From Zingiber officinale (taxonomy: Eukaryota; Streptophyta; Magnoliopsida; Zingiberales; Zingiberaceae): a stretch of DNA of 64,000 nt. Position 1 is the first letter of the stretch, and each line of letters begins with the position of its first letter. Location: the NCBI RefSeq assembly GCF_018446385.1, contig NC_055996.1:132666532-132730531 (forward strand), written 5' to 3'. The notes under the pieces were generated by a model, which was given only the letters and a program-made list of their open reading frames with translations, ran no database searches and was not told where the DNA came from. Both the position numbers and the translations under genes were made by a program. This document shows positions 1 through 10,831 of the stretch, one piece after another.

Positions 1-590
1 AATTATTTTAAAAAGTTTAATGCTTATTTGTAATAGGTATTTTAAAGTCCAATTTATTCATTTATATTTGATTTTTTTCAACTGTAGTATGTAAAATCCT
101 AAGTACTTATGTTATCTGAGTTTTATGTGCTGCAATTAAGTCTTTATTCAATCATCAACATGTATTTCATTTTTTTTTTATAAAAAAAATATATGTAATA
201 ATAAGAAGATGGATAAAATATGAATAGCTAAGGATATGGAGATGAGGATAAAAATTAAATAGCCAATAAATATAAAAATAAGTATAAGAATGAATATAAT
301 AAATAAAAATAAATACAGATAATATAAAATCTAATCTAGGTTCTATCTATTGTCATCCCTATTCGGACGGAACTCTACTCTTGATTGAATTTCTTGGAAG
401 AGTTTTTTTTTTTTTTTTTTCAGCTGTTGGATTCCATCAGAATTTGATCTCGACCGTTGGTATTACAGAATAATCATCGGCCGGGCGTGATTAGGTTTTG
501 CTCAAATCCAACGTCCGACTAAGGGGCCCCTCCCATGGAGGGCCCACATCTTATGTCCACTTGAGAGGCTCACCGATTCACCCGACGAGT
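1..590. other. AT-rich intergenic DNA upstream of the WEB gene
   Basis: Low-complexity AT-rich sequence with A and T runs. It becomes GC-richer after about 480, as expected on approaching a promoter. I see no coding frame or RNA gene. The transcription start of the WEB gene probably lies near 560-640, but no TATA box is clear. Confidence 0.5.
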
Positions 591-599
591 CCGCTTTAC

Positions 600-829
600 C
601 GCCCTTGAAACTCCGTTGCGTTGCCTCCCTTGTTTTTTACCCACCCGAACATCGCTCTCAACTGCTGCGTCTGCCATGCGCCATTTTTCGCCTTCCTCTC
701 TTCGACGCCCTGCGCTGCCGCCGAAAGTTCCGATTTCGTCTCCTCGGCTTGCCCATTTTCTCGCCGTTCTCGGTAGATTCCATCGTCGCCCAGCTCTTCT
801 CCTTGCTGCCGATTTCTCCACCGAGGTTT
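600..829 (+). other. Probable 5' noncoding exon of the WEB-family gene
   Basis: A C/T-rich, moderately GC-rich block with no long convincing frame, followed by a plausible splice donor (GAG then GTTTGATT, near 829). It looks like a plant 5' UTR exon whose intron runs to just before the ATG at 2466. The short frames here have no recognisable protein. Inference only; transcript data would settle it. Confidence 0.35.
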
Positions 830-1726
830 GATTTCCGATAAATCCCTCTTCGGTTGCCCTGTGTCTGTCGTATTTTCTATCTCTTTCGCACCGCGAGCAA
901 TGGGTTATTTTGATCAAAATAAAGATTTGATATACACGCATTGCTTAGGTGAAGAATCAGATGCGCATTTCGATCAAGTTGTTTAAGTGAGGTGATATTT
1001 AATTTGTTTGCGTTTAGGAGTTTTTTTTTTTTTTTTTATTAAAGTTGGGAGATCATAATGTCACCAACTTTCTACTGGATGAATTCAAATAAATATTATT
1101 GTTTTTCACTTGAGGATCTGATTTCACAAAATCCTGCATCCTGGACTTAATATTTTATGTTAATAGTACAACTTTGCATCCTATAACAAACGACCGTGTA
1201 TTTACTTTGGGTTTGGTTGCTAATGGTTGAAACTGTATGATTCCTTTTGTTATTTGGAGGGACTGATTAGACTAATGCTATCAGCAAGAAAACCTATCAA
1301 TAAGGAGATCTTGCATGTGGGAGATTGATACATTGAACCAAAAAGGCACGAGTGGAAGAGGAAGACTTACTGCTGAAAGATTTTTATCACAAAAACCTGA
1401 CTTGCATTGCGTCTGTCAACTTTAACATCTATTTTTCACTTTTCATTTCATGGGTTTTTTTTTTGTTCATTTTTCCTTTGTCAATAGCTTGTTTTCTATT
1501 TGCCTTCTATAGCCACATGTTTGTCTTGGATTTGACATAGTTCTGAGCCTGAGCACTCCTAAAATTGCCAAGAACTCGAACGAAGTGGGTTTAGTACATT
1601 ACAAGTGTAAGCAATTTGCCTGAGGTGAATAGATATGCGACTTGGAGGAATGAGGTAAAATTGGGATGCAGGATATGGTTGAGTTTTTTTGGCTGAATGA
1701 GGTTAGCCTGTCTAAGATGACTGTAG

Positions 1727-2260
1727 GATTGAAAAGAATTTTGATATCTCCATAATAGTACGATATTATCCACTTTGGGCTTAAACCTTCATGGTTTTGC
1801 TCTTGGGCTCTACCCAAAAGATCTCGTGCCAATGGAGATATCTTTTTCTTATAAACTCATGATCTTTCCCATGTGTTTTCAATGTGAGAGTATGTTTGCA
1901 ACCTTGCAACCCCAACAATCCCCCCCTCAAACAAAGGATCACAGAGTCTCCCTCAAGTATCGAGTCACTCTTGACCTGCTCAGGTCTACCCTCGAACATC
2001 GGATCACTCTTAACATGCTCAGAGTCTCCCCTTAAGCATCAGATCGTTGACCTGCTCAGGGCCTCCCTTACTTTGTTAGGTTTCACCCACATGGTTCGAT
2101 CTTGGATCATGAATCTGGCTTGTGCTTCTTCTGACGATTAGTCAGGTGAAGAGCGGCCTCCTCCTGATACCAATTGTTGAGACCAAAAGAAATTTAGATA
2201 TCTCCATAATAATATGATATTGCCCACTTTGGACCTAAACCCTTCCAATTATCTTTCACC
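1727..2260. repeat. Non-autonomous TRIM-like element in the 5' intron of the WEB gene
   Basis: A block of about 60 bp beginning at the GATATCTCCATAATA motif (from about 1741) is repeated directly at about 2197, with shared words such as CCACTTTGG and CTAAACC. The roughly 400 bp between them is C/T-rich and codes for nothing convincing. Two direct repeats around a short noncoding core fit a TRIM-like non-autonomous retroelement. Similar sequence is common in plant genomes, but I do not assign a named family. Its ends are not sharp. Confidence 0.45.
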
Positions 2261-2465
2261 ATGTAGCCTCCAATTTGTCTTCCCGGGTCTTTTAGCCAAA
2301 ACTAGCTAATAAAAGATCTTAGTAACCAGGTCTAGGCATATCAATTCATTCTGTTTTTCTTGTTTCTTTGAATTTGCTAAAAAAATGCACCACCTAATAC
2401 TTTCTGAGAAGTCTGGAGTTGTTAATGCTGATTTGTTCAATTACTGTCATTTTTAAAAAGGAGGC

Positions 2466-5139
2466 ATGGAGACAAATGCTGTAGATTCCAAAGTGGAGAT
2501 AGACACTAGAGCTCCATTCGCATCTGTTAGAGCAGCAGTTAGTCTGTTTGGTAATGTGGCAGTTAAAGGTGACAAATCTCCTGGGAGAAAGCCAAAGGCT
2601 GCAACAATCGAGGTATGGTCTATCTGCTATGTACTAGAAATTATAATGAATGTTTCAGTGTGTATAAATTCTTGTCCTGGTGCATATGTATCTAGTTCAG
2701 TTAATATGCCCTTCACCAAAGAATTGGATGCAAGCTAATTTCATATAATTAGTCAACTTAGGATGAATGGAAGCCAAAAATTTGATTAGACCTCACGAAG
2801 TGTTTTGACTTGTCATGGACCCTTCATTTGTAACAATAAATTAGTTAAAGGAAAAAGAGTTATACATCTAAATCGAGAGCACTTGCAAGAATCTAGTGAC
2901 TACCCAAACATCCTGCTGAACTGCCTTCATTACTCATCCTTATTCTTTTCCGAAATCATTTCAGTTGCTTAAGTTAATATTGTCTTTTAACTCTTGCCTT
3001 TTCACAACTGTCAGTTATATTCAACAATAGCTTATGCTTTTAACCATAATCCAATAAGATTTTTGTGAAATCATATAATCTTATTCTCTTGTGTTTTGAC
3101 TATCTAAGAGACCAGTACTACCACATTTTTTAAAATCAGAATCTTAATATCATGGTATGACAAAAGCACCTTTGGTTTTTGTGCTGTATACTTCTTTTTT
3201 TTTTATTTCTCTAAATTTTTCTTGTTTTTAACTACAAGGATTTAATTCTTGGATTTTCTCTGAAATTCTTGCTAATTCTGATTTTTCGTCTTCTTTTTTC
3301 ATACAAGATCAGGCTATTACTACTTTGGGTAATGCTAAGACCCCTATATTGTCAGATAATGCTCTAGCTAAGGATACCCAACTTCATTTGGCTAAAAAAG
3401 AGCTGAACAAGTATAAGGAACAACTTGATGTTGCTACAAAAAGTAGGATTCAAGCACTTGCTGAGTTGGAGAGGGTTAAAAAAATTGTTGAAGAACTCAC
3501 CGAGAAACTCAATGCGGCAAATGAGGGAAAGGAGCAAGTTCTAGAAGCAACTGAAGCTGCCAAAAATCAAATCAAGACACTTGATGCGGGTTCTGTCGAG
3601 ATTGCTGACCAGGATGGAAGCTGGGAACAGAAGTTCGATAGTTCAAAGGAAGAACTTGCAGTTGTCCTCATGGAGCTTGATTCTGCAGAGGAAGAACTTA
3701 TAAAGATCAAAAGGGACTCTGAGACATTGGTGGAAGCAAAGCTCTCTGCCATTCAGCAAGAGGCTGAAGCGAAACAGATTTTTGATGCTGGCGTTCAGAA
3801 GGTGACTGAGCTCTCCAAGGAGCTTGCTTTAATTCAGGAATCACTTACCTATACTAGCCTTGCCACTGAGAAAGTCCAGCAGGAAGAATCAAAAATTGTC
3901 TCAGAGCAAGTTGCTATTAAACAGTCTTACAAACGATTGCTCGACGAAACTGGACAAAAATTGACGACTTTAAAGAAAGAGTTTGATCCTGAAGTTTATA
4001 TGAACCTGAAGGCCAAGCTAGAAGAGACAACTTCTGAGATTAAATCAGTGCAGAAGGAAATTGAATTTGTTTCATCTGTAGATTTAAAGTATGCTACATC
4101 AGTGGCTTTGGAGGTGGAAGGTGCAAAGGAAATTTTACAAGCACTCGCCCAAGAAGAAAGTTCACTTGTGAGGTTGTTGCATTCTCTCAAGCTGGAGTTA
4201 GAAGCTGCAAAGAGTGAGCACATAGAGCTTGAGGATAAATATGAAAAATCTAAATCTCTTGTCAGCAATCTTCAGCATGAACTTCAGAAATGCAAAGCCG
4301 AGCTCGACGTTGTCACTTCTTTAGAGTCGCAAGCAACTTCAACATCTGATGAGCTAACATCTGCCCTTCAACAATTGTCATTCGACTCTCAGAAAATTTT
4401 GCAGGAAGCAGAAGAATTCAGGAAACATTCTAAACAGTTTAGGGCCGAAGCTGAAGCAGCCCGAATAGCATTATGCGAAGCAGAAAAGCAACTGCAGGTT
4501 GTTTCGAAGGATGCCAAAGAGGCAAAATTGGCAGAAGCAAGAGCTCTAGGTCTTACCAAAGATCTATCTGAGCATCCAAATGTTTCTCAGGCATCATCTA
4601 CTCTTCAGTCCGGGTCTACAATAACAATCTCGAAAGAAGACTACCAGTCTTTAAGACGCAAGGTGGAGTCGTCCGATGAGTTCAGAGACATGAAGGCTGA
4701 TGCTGCAATAGCACAGCTGCAAGTTGTCAAGGCCAATGAGGATGAGGCAATTAAGAAACTTGAAGTAGTTCAGAGGGAGATTGAGGAATTGGAGACGGCA
4801 ACACAGGAGATATTGGACAAGGCAGAAATAGCTGAAGCTGCACAGAAAGCTGTCCAAGGAGAGCTGAGGAAGCAGCAGGAAACCGAACAGAAGAAGGCAT
4901 CAGAGAATGTATCAAAGATACCGGTCGAGACACACGAGTCTATAGAAGAAGCATACGTTACAGTACCCTCTGTTCAGAATGCAAAGCCAGGGGAGAGGAC
5001 TGAAGAGAATCGGAAGTTCATGAAATCGGTGATCTCCAAGAAGGTGCTTATGCCTAATCTCACCGGTTTTTTCCATCGCAAGAAGAGTCAGAGTGATGTT
5101 GGCTCACCATCTTATCTCCCCGGCGAGAAGCCTTTATAA
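2466..5139 (+). CDS. WEB family coiled-coil protein (DUF827, At5g55860-like)
   Basis: Two coding exons, 2466-2612 and 3313-5139, join in phase 0 to give 657 aa. The donor is GAG/GTATGG and the acceptor is ATCAG/GCTATT. The N-terminus carries the family signature EIDTRAPFASVRAAVSLFG (residues 11-29). Almost all the rest is heptad-like coiled coil rich in E, K, A and L. The C-terminus keeps the conserved VLMPNLTGFF and SPSYLPGEKPL motifs. Length and both ends match the Arabidopsis WEB protein At5g55860 closely (about 650 aa). WEB1 and PMI2, the founders of the family, form a cytosolic complex that sets the speed of chloroplast photorelocation through actin. The exact role of this subgroup is less well known. 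The start is the first ATG upstream of the signature. A candidate poly(A) signal AATAAA lies at 5315-5320. Confidence 0.93.
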
Positions 5140-5639
5140 ACCACGGTCTATGTGTGATCTGATAGTTTTCCGGCCCGGAGAACAGTGCAGAGTTATGCTT
5201 CTTGTATAGCTTTGAAGGTTTTCTTTAACAGGAATTCCGAATTCTGTCAGTTGCTTAGCAGTTGCAGTTGTCAGGGAATCGATGCAAACATTGATTCGTT
5301 GAAAATGTGAATGGAATAAAGAGGTAGAGAAGATAAGATTCTATTATGAATGAATTTTTAGTCTCACATCAGGAGTCTCTTGACTTTATTGTTAGTTTAG
5401 ATTATGACACATGCATTGATGTTGTGAGCATATGCATGGAGATAGGTTCTTTTTTACGTGTGGATAAAGCTGCAAATCTAGAGTCTGGATTTGCATTGAA
5501 TCAAGTTGGCTCGTGTGTGAGCATGACTTACACGCGTCGAATGTCGGACCGATTGAAACAAAATTTGTCCAAATGAATGAACCTATATTTTGCCACCTAA
5601 ATCGCCTGTTGCTACATGTTCAAGAGTATAACAGAAATA

Positions 5640-5789
5640 TTAAATACATTAATAACGATTCTATAACGTTTCGACAATAATAATTGATATTAAATCAATT
5701 AATAATGATTCTGTAACGTCTCGACAATAATGGTTGATATTAAATTCATTAATAGTGATTCTGTAATGTCTCGGTAATAATGACCGACT
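5640..5789. repeat. Three tandem copies of a 50-bp unit
   Basis: Units start at 5640, 5690 and 5740. Each contains ATTAAT, GATTCT, TAACGT or TAATGT, TCG and AATAATG-type words in the same order. The copies differ at several positions, so the array is not recent. It lies just downstream of the WEB gene at the start of the transposon block. Confidence 0.75.
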
Positions 5790-5799
5790 TTTTGTATGA

Positions 5800-6735
5800 A
5801 AGGTAAATTATATTTCATTAAGAAAATAGTATAAACAAACACGTGTCCAAAGATAACCCATCATTTCTGATGAAGTATCAGACTAGGTGGCTATCCACGG
5901 TATGAACTTAAAGGAAGCCCACATACATGTAGGTGTACTCTCACTGCAGCGAAAAAAGGATCTCTCCAGAGATCCTTGCGAATATCGTATACTACATTCT
6001 TGCTACTGTATCACATAGAATCGTTATCTTTGTTGTGTGCCTAAAGCAATCCCGATAACAACTTGTCTTTGGATGTAGATCTAAACACGATCAAGTGTTC
6101 ACACATCTACGGTATCCATACGAACACGCTCTTCCGTTAGTCTCACGAACTCACAATTCAAAGAGAAACCACCTTTGCGGTGCTAGCCACTCTAGGAGGT
6201 TTGGCCAAGAGAGGATCAAGAGGGAGAAGAAGAATCAAAATCCATCTCATGAAAAGAATTCTAAAAGCCTTTTGTACTCATCCAAGGAATACCAAAGGTT
6301 TGTGTCTCTTAGTCTTCTTTTGATTAATGATGAATTAATTTCTATTAATATTCATTAATCTTAATTGATTGTATTTAGTAAATTGGATTAACCTTTAACC
6401 CAATAAGTCAATCCATATCAATTAACCTAATAAGTCTAGTCATCTTATAATTGGCTCTTAGGACTAATATTAACAATCTCCCACTAACACTAGTGTCAAT
6501 CACTATAAAGATGATACCAACACCTTGGATTAACCCATTATTCTTAAGGGTCATAATCATTTAGTCAAACTAAATTAAACTCATCTCCAAAACAACATGT
6601 TCTTTGTATATGACCCAATAGACTCTCGTAACATTGGCAATGTATCTAAACCACTTTAGATACATAAGCAATGAGTGACATCTAGCAATACATCATTGCT
6701 ACCCAAGTGACGAGAATGTCAATATCCAACCTAAC
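5800..6735. mobile_element. Copia-like remnant (LTR and adjacent noncoding part)
   Basis: The sequence has the wording of plant Copia LTR and leader regions, for example AATCTCCCACTAACACTAG near 6474 and the stretch on ATGAGTGACATCTAGCAATA near 6671. No pol coding remains. An 18-bp hairpin, GGATCTCTCCAGAGATCC, lies near 5959. The element is a broken fossil. Family assignment rests on remembered wording and is uncertain. Confidence 0.4.
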
Positions 6736-7388
6736 TTGTCTGTGCCTATTATCTTGTATAACAAAGTGCTCCTCGGGGAGATCCTTTACCTCATCTAATT
6801 TCTCATTAACTCCAAGGCTAGAGGGCAATTGTCTGTGATAGTCTTGCCTTTGATAAAAGCTGTCTGGGTTGGGTGGAAGATATGCTCTACAATATCTGCT
6901 AGCCTATAGGATAGTAGCTTTGAAATTATCTTGTAGAAGACAGTGCAACATGAAATTGACCTAAAATTTGCAACCCAACTAGCTTGTGGCACTTTAGGCA
7001 CCAAGGAAATGAGAGAATGATTCCACTGCTTGAGTAGTTTCCCACGCCAAAAAAATTCATTGGCTGCTACCACCAAATCCCAAATCCATTTTAATAGTAT
7101 CCCATGAGTGTTTGAAGAATTTGGCTCCATATGCATCCGATTCAGGTGCTTTTTAGTCACCGATGCTGAAAAGAGCAATCTGGTTGAAAGGGGTTTCTTT
7201 GAATGCTTGTGCCAAGTAATCCCTGGAATACGTCCATAAACTCATCCACAATCTCATTCAGACTAGTGGTGCTACCACCATCCCTCCTCTCAAGTACTAC
7301 TATCTCTCTTCTTCAATTTATTCTTTTTACTAGTGCATGGAAGTAAGTGGTATTTCGGTCAAACTCTTTAACGTATTTGCACTTTGTC
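6735..7388 (-). mobile_element. LINE (L1-type) remnant: start of reverse transcriptase
   Basis: On the minus strand the sequence reads as an L1-type reverse transcriptase N-terminus. It includes FRSISCCTVFYKIISKLLS and TQTAFIKGKTITDN, both classic LINE RT blocks, preceded by VKEFDRNTTYFHALVKR, the linker between endonuclease and RT. The frame is broken by stops and shifts. The catalytic YADD region is missing because the element is cut off near 6735. It is the 3' half of the same LINE that resumes at 13290, on the other side of the Copia insertion. Confidence 0.85.
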
Positions 7389-7393
7389 TTCTG
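7389..7393. repeat. Left 5-bp target duplication (TTCTG) of the Copia element
   Basis: TTCTG directly precedes the element's TGTTAGG end and recurs at 13285-13289 directly after its ACCAACA end. Five bases is the usual Copia duplication. It fixes both element borders inside the LINE. Confidence 0.85.
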
Positions 7394-7939
7394 TGTTAGG
7401 ACCAAAAGTAGCTAGAGGGGGGGGTGAATAGCTCGTCGCGTTCGCTCGGTGCGCTTCGTTGCTTGGCGTTGCTTGTTTCTTCTTGGATGTGCAGCGGAAA
7501 ATACAAAGAAACAGCACACAACGCTAACACGGTTGGTTTACTTGGTATCCACCTCACAAGAGGTGACTAGTCCAAGGATCCACACCACACACGCACCCTC
7601 CACTATGAAAACACTCCTTTATGGTAACTACCAAAGGCGGAGAAGCCCTACAACACTCTCAATACAAGAAGAAGAAAGGGAAATACAAGTTAAGCAAAAG
7701 CTTACAAGATGTGCAGTAAAAACCCTAACCCTAACTTCTTCCTCTTGCAATGGATCCGCCTCTTGACTTGGAAAGCCTCCAAGATCCTTCAAGAACTGGC
7801 GATCACGTGCTTGTAGAGAGCTGTGGAGAAGCTGGCGAAGAGCTGAAGTGAATCGGAGAAGTAATTTCCGAAGGAATCGAGCGCCTGCGGCCTTTATCGA
7901 CGCCAACGGTCGGATCCCGATCGATTCAAATGTTCTGAA

Positions 7940-8195
7940 TCGATCGGGGAGGCTTTGGATCGATCCACGGATCGATCCAGAGCGCCTCTGTGCTCTGGAA
8001 ATAGCGTCTGGATCGATCCACGGATCGATCCAGCGCTTGTCGCGCGAAGCAGCATCGTCCCGATCGATCGGCTGATCGATCGGGACCTCTGGATCGATCC
8101 ACTGATCGATCCAGAAGCTTTCTGTTCGCTGGGAAGAATCTGGATCGATCCACTGATCGATCCAGAGCCTGGATCGATCCACGGATCGATCCAGC
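7940..8195. repeat. Cluster of GGATCGATCC palindromes
   Basis: About ten copies of the self-complementary GGATCGATCC or close variants (CGATCGATCGG), mostly in pairs joined by ACG or ACT, so that each pair is a 24-bp dyad ending in CCAG. The block lies inside the long terminal repeat. Similar pairs occur at 12150-12305 in the internal region. Confidence 0.85.
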
Positions 8196-8299
8196 ACTTG
8201 GTTTTTGCCCAAAACCAAGTCCCAAACCTCCCTAACCAACATCCGGTCAACCTTGACCTGTTGGTACATCATGCCTAGCATCTGGTCACTCCCTTGACC

Positions 8300-8790
8300 T
8301 GCCAGGGCTCCCCACCAAGTGTCCGGTCAATCCCTTTGACTCACTTGGACTTTTACTCATCGTGCCAAGTATCCGGTCACTCCATTGACCTACTTGGACT
8401 TCCACCAGATGTCTGGTCAACCTTGACCCATCTGGACTTCCTTCCTTGCCAAGTATCCAGTCAATCCTTTGACCTACTTGGACTTCCCAACACCAGATGT
8501 CCGATCATCCTTGATCCATCTGGATTTCCCTTGCCTGGCTTCACTCACCAGGACTTTCACCTAGCTTCACTCACTAGGGTTTCCATCTGCCTAGCTTCAC
8601 TCACTAGGACTTTCACCTGGCTTCACTCACCAGGATTTCCTTCTGCCTAGCTTCACTCACTAGGACTTTCACCTGGCTTCACTCACCAGGATTTCCTTCT
8701 GCCTAGCTTCACTCACTAGGACTTTCCTTCTGCCTAACATTCCAGTTAGGACTTCCCTTCTGCCTAACATTCCAGTTAGGACTTCCCAGT
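8300..8790. repeat. Degenerate tandem repeats in the terminal repeat
   Basis: Three nested motifs are repeated: CCGGTCA...TTGACC...ACTTGGACTT (about 8300-8520), CTAGCTTCACTCACTAGGACTTTC alternating with a CCTGG...CCAGG version (about 8530-8720), and TTCTGCCTAACATTCCAGTTAGGACTTCCC, present twice (about 8728-8786). Each motif carries a short inverted pair (CCTAG with CTAGG, or CCTAAC with GTTAGG). Confidence 0.8.
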
Positions 8791-8910
8791 GAAGTATCCG
8801 GTCAACCTTGACCTACTTGACTCTTCTTCAATCAAGATCTTATTGTCAAACATCTAAACCCTAACCAAGACTCAGCTTGGTTAACCAGGTCACCCTTGAC
8901 CCTAACCAAG

Positions 8911-8922
8911 TGGTATCAGAGC
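8911..8922 (+). other. Primer binding site (initiator Met tRNA type)
   Basis: TGGTATCAGAGC is complementary to the 3' end of plant initiator methionine tRNA and is the standard Copia primer site. It marks the border between the 5' repeat and the internal region. Confidence 0.9.
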
Positions 8923-9040
8923 AAGGCTGCTCTTCACCGGAATCATCGCCGGAAGGGTCAAGCATATCAAGAAAAGCTAGAGGGTGAAGAAGTTGGAGCA
9001 AATTCTTCAAGTTCAAGACTTCATCAAGCTCAACTTCAAG

Positions 9041-10831
9041 ATGCAATTCCAAGATGGACTTGGATTTGACACAAGGGTGGCTCCACCTTACACTTCCACA
9101 AGTTTTGATTCTTGGAGATCAAGAATCGAAAACTTTCTTATGATGGAGATAGAGCAATGGTTTGCTCTAATGGAAGGCTTCAAAGCTCCAACGAACTCCA
9201 AGGGCAAGCTTCTAAAGAAAAGCAGATGGAGCTCGGAGCAAATTCAAAGGGGCGAGGCAAATGACAAAGTGACCAAGCTTTTGGTCAACTTATTGCCTAG
9301 CCACATCTTGGCTCAAGTTGGAGAATTCGAAGATGCCAAGGAGCTTTGGAGCAAATTGGCCAAGCTTCATGAAGAGATCCCCTCCACTGTACGAGATCAA
9401 GAAAAATCCAGAGAGGGTGACTCTTTGGAGCAAGACCAAGAGGAGGATTCCGAGGTTGAGAGATGCTCAACCTCCGAAGAAGAGGAAATCCAAGAAGCTT
9501 CATCCTCAAGGGAATGCAACGAAGGGAACAAGGAGGGAGCATACTCCTTGTTTCATATTCAAGATGATGAAGCCTCCACCTCTAGGATTGAGGGGGAGCA
9601 ATCCTTGGTGACACCGGATCAAGAAGAAGGAGAAGCTTCTACATCCGGGTCAAGAGAAGAAGAGGAGGAAGAAGCTTCTACCTCCACAAGTCAAGAAAAA
9701 TCAAATGGAGGAGAATCAAGGTCCGATCAAGAGGAAGCTTCTACCTCCGGATCCAAAGAAAAAGATGCCACCCCTACAAGCAAAGGTATAAATATTTCAA
9801 TTAATAATAAAAATCATATTATATGCTTTGAATGTAGGGAACATGGGCACTACAAGAGCAAGTGCCCTAAATTAGTCAAGAAGAAGGGCCAAGTGGCACA
9901 AAAGGGCAAGGTGAAGCCCAAGGAGACCATCCCAAACACAAAGAAGAGCAAGGAGCATATTATATGCTTCTCTTGCAATCAAAAGGGGCATTATCGTAGT
10001 CAATGCCCCAAGGGGAAAAAGAAGGTCAAGGCTCAAGGAGGCACTAGTCAAGGGGGAGCCTCCAAGGTAAAGAAGAAGGTAACATTTATTGAGCCTACTC
10101 CTTTACATTATGGTAAAAAGCATGATAGGTCTAACTTTTATCCTTTTAATGCAATTTACCATAAGAATAGAAAGCATGAGGGCTTTAAGGAGAAGAATGT
10201 GGCCCTACATGCTAAGACTATCACTCCTAGGGTTAGGAATGTAGATAAAAGTCTAGGCAATAACTCTAAGGATTTTAGATACAAGCCTAGAAACCAAAAT
10301 GCTCATGGACTTAATGAAAAACCAAATTCTAAGGATTTAATGATAGAAAATCAAGTCTTGAGATCAAGACTTGATAAAATGGAAAAGACCCTAAAAAGGA
10401 TGGAAAATATCCTAAAAGGGCAAAATGAGCAAAACCTAGGGCTAGGAAAGTCAAAGTCATCAAATAGCCATAGAGGTTTGGGATACAAACCAAAGGCTAA
10501 GAAGGATGTGCCTAGTTATCATAGGGTTCCATATAGTTATGGAACAAACCCTAGGTTTAGTGGTCAAGTCAAGAATATTAGGGAAGTCATCCCTAAGAGT
10601 ATTTTTGCAACCAAAGTGACTAAGACTTCTAAGAAGTCTAAGAAAGTCACTAACAAGGTCACAAGGGAGGCTATCCCTAGGGTTGACCTAGAAAATGTGA
10701 CCAAGGCTTCAAAGAAGCCCAACAAGGTCACTAGGAAGGTATCTAGGGAAGTTATCCCTAGTGAGTACCTAGAGCATCCAAGGAGTACCAATAGGTGTTG
10801 GGTTCCTAGGAGCATCTTCTCTACCCCATAA
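9041..10831 (+). CDS. Copia gag protein with two zinc knuckles
   Basis: A single open frame; the first ATG is 9041 and gives about 596 aa. The N-terminal quarter is a Copia-type gag domain with SFDSWRSRIENFLM and AKELWSKLAKLHEE. A Ser/Glu/Thr-rich acidic linker with EEEASTSTS-type repeats follows. Then come two CX2CX4HX4C zinc knuckles, CFECREHGHYKSKC and CFSCNQKGHYRSQC, and a long Lys-rich basic tail. It would form the particle shell and bind RNA. It ends without a fused protease, which full-length Copia elements have. The frame looks whole. It belongs to the transposon, not to the host. Confidence 0.85.
   Translation: MQFQDGLGFDTRVAPPYTSTSFDSWRSRIENFLMMEIEQWFALMEGFKAPTNSKGKLLKKSRWSSEQIQRGEANDKVTKLLVNLLPSHILAQVGEFEDAKELWSKLAKLHEEIPSTVRDQEKSREGDSLEQDQEEDSEVERCSTSEEEEIQEASSSRECNEGNKEGAYSLFHIQDDEASTSRIEGEQSLVTPDQEEGEASTSGSREEEEEEASTSTSQEKSNGGESRSDQEEASTSGSKEKDATPTSKGINISINNKNHIICFECREHGHYKSKCPKLVKKKGQVAQKGKVKPKETIPNTKKSKEHIICFSCNQKGHYRSQCPKGKKKVKAQGGTSQGGASKVKKKVTFIEPTPLHYGKKHDRSNFYPFNAIYHKNRKHEGFKEKNVALHAKTITPRVRNVDKSLGNNSKDFRYKPRNQNAHGLNEKPNSKDLMIENQVLRSRLDKMEKTLKRMENILKGQNEQNLGLGKSKSSNSHRGLGYKPKAKKDVPSYHRVPYSYGTNPRFSGQVKNIREVIPKSIFATKVTKTSKKSKKVTNKVTREAIPRVDLENVTKASKKPNKVTRKVSREVIPSEYLEHPRSTNRCWVPRSIFSTP

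Larger units (their letters stand above)
7394..8908. repeat. Long 5' terminal repeat of the Copia element, in inverted sense
   Basis: Begins TGTTAGGACC and ends just before the primer site. About 40 bp near its inner end (8861-8902) are the exact reverse complement of the start of the 3' terminal repeat (13207-13246). Related plant elements normally end, not begin, with the reverse complement of the GCTAGAGG...GTGAATAGC wording seen here at the left end. So this repeat appears flipped relative to the element. It holds GGATCGATCC palindromes and CACT/CCAGG-type tandem repeats. Confidence 0.7.

Noticed and set aside
570-941. Minus-strand 123-codon Arg-rich frame
   Set aside because: Composition is that of a C/T-rich leader read backwards. 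No domain.
7940-8195. CRISPR-like array
   Set aside because: The repeats are palindromic transposon motifs in an LTR with irregular spacing, in a plant genome.
7628-8281. Minus-strand 217-codon frame with WIDQWIDP repeats
   Set aside because: It comes from the GGATCGATCC palindromes, which stay open on both strands.
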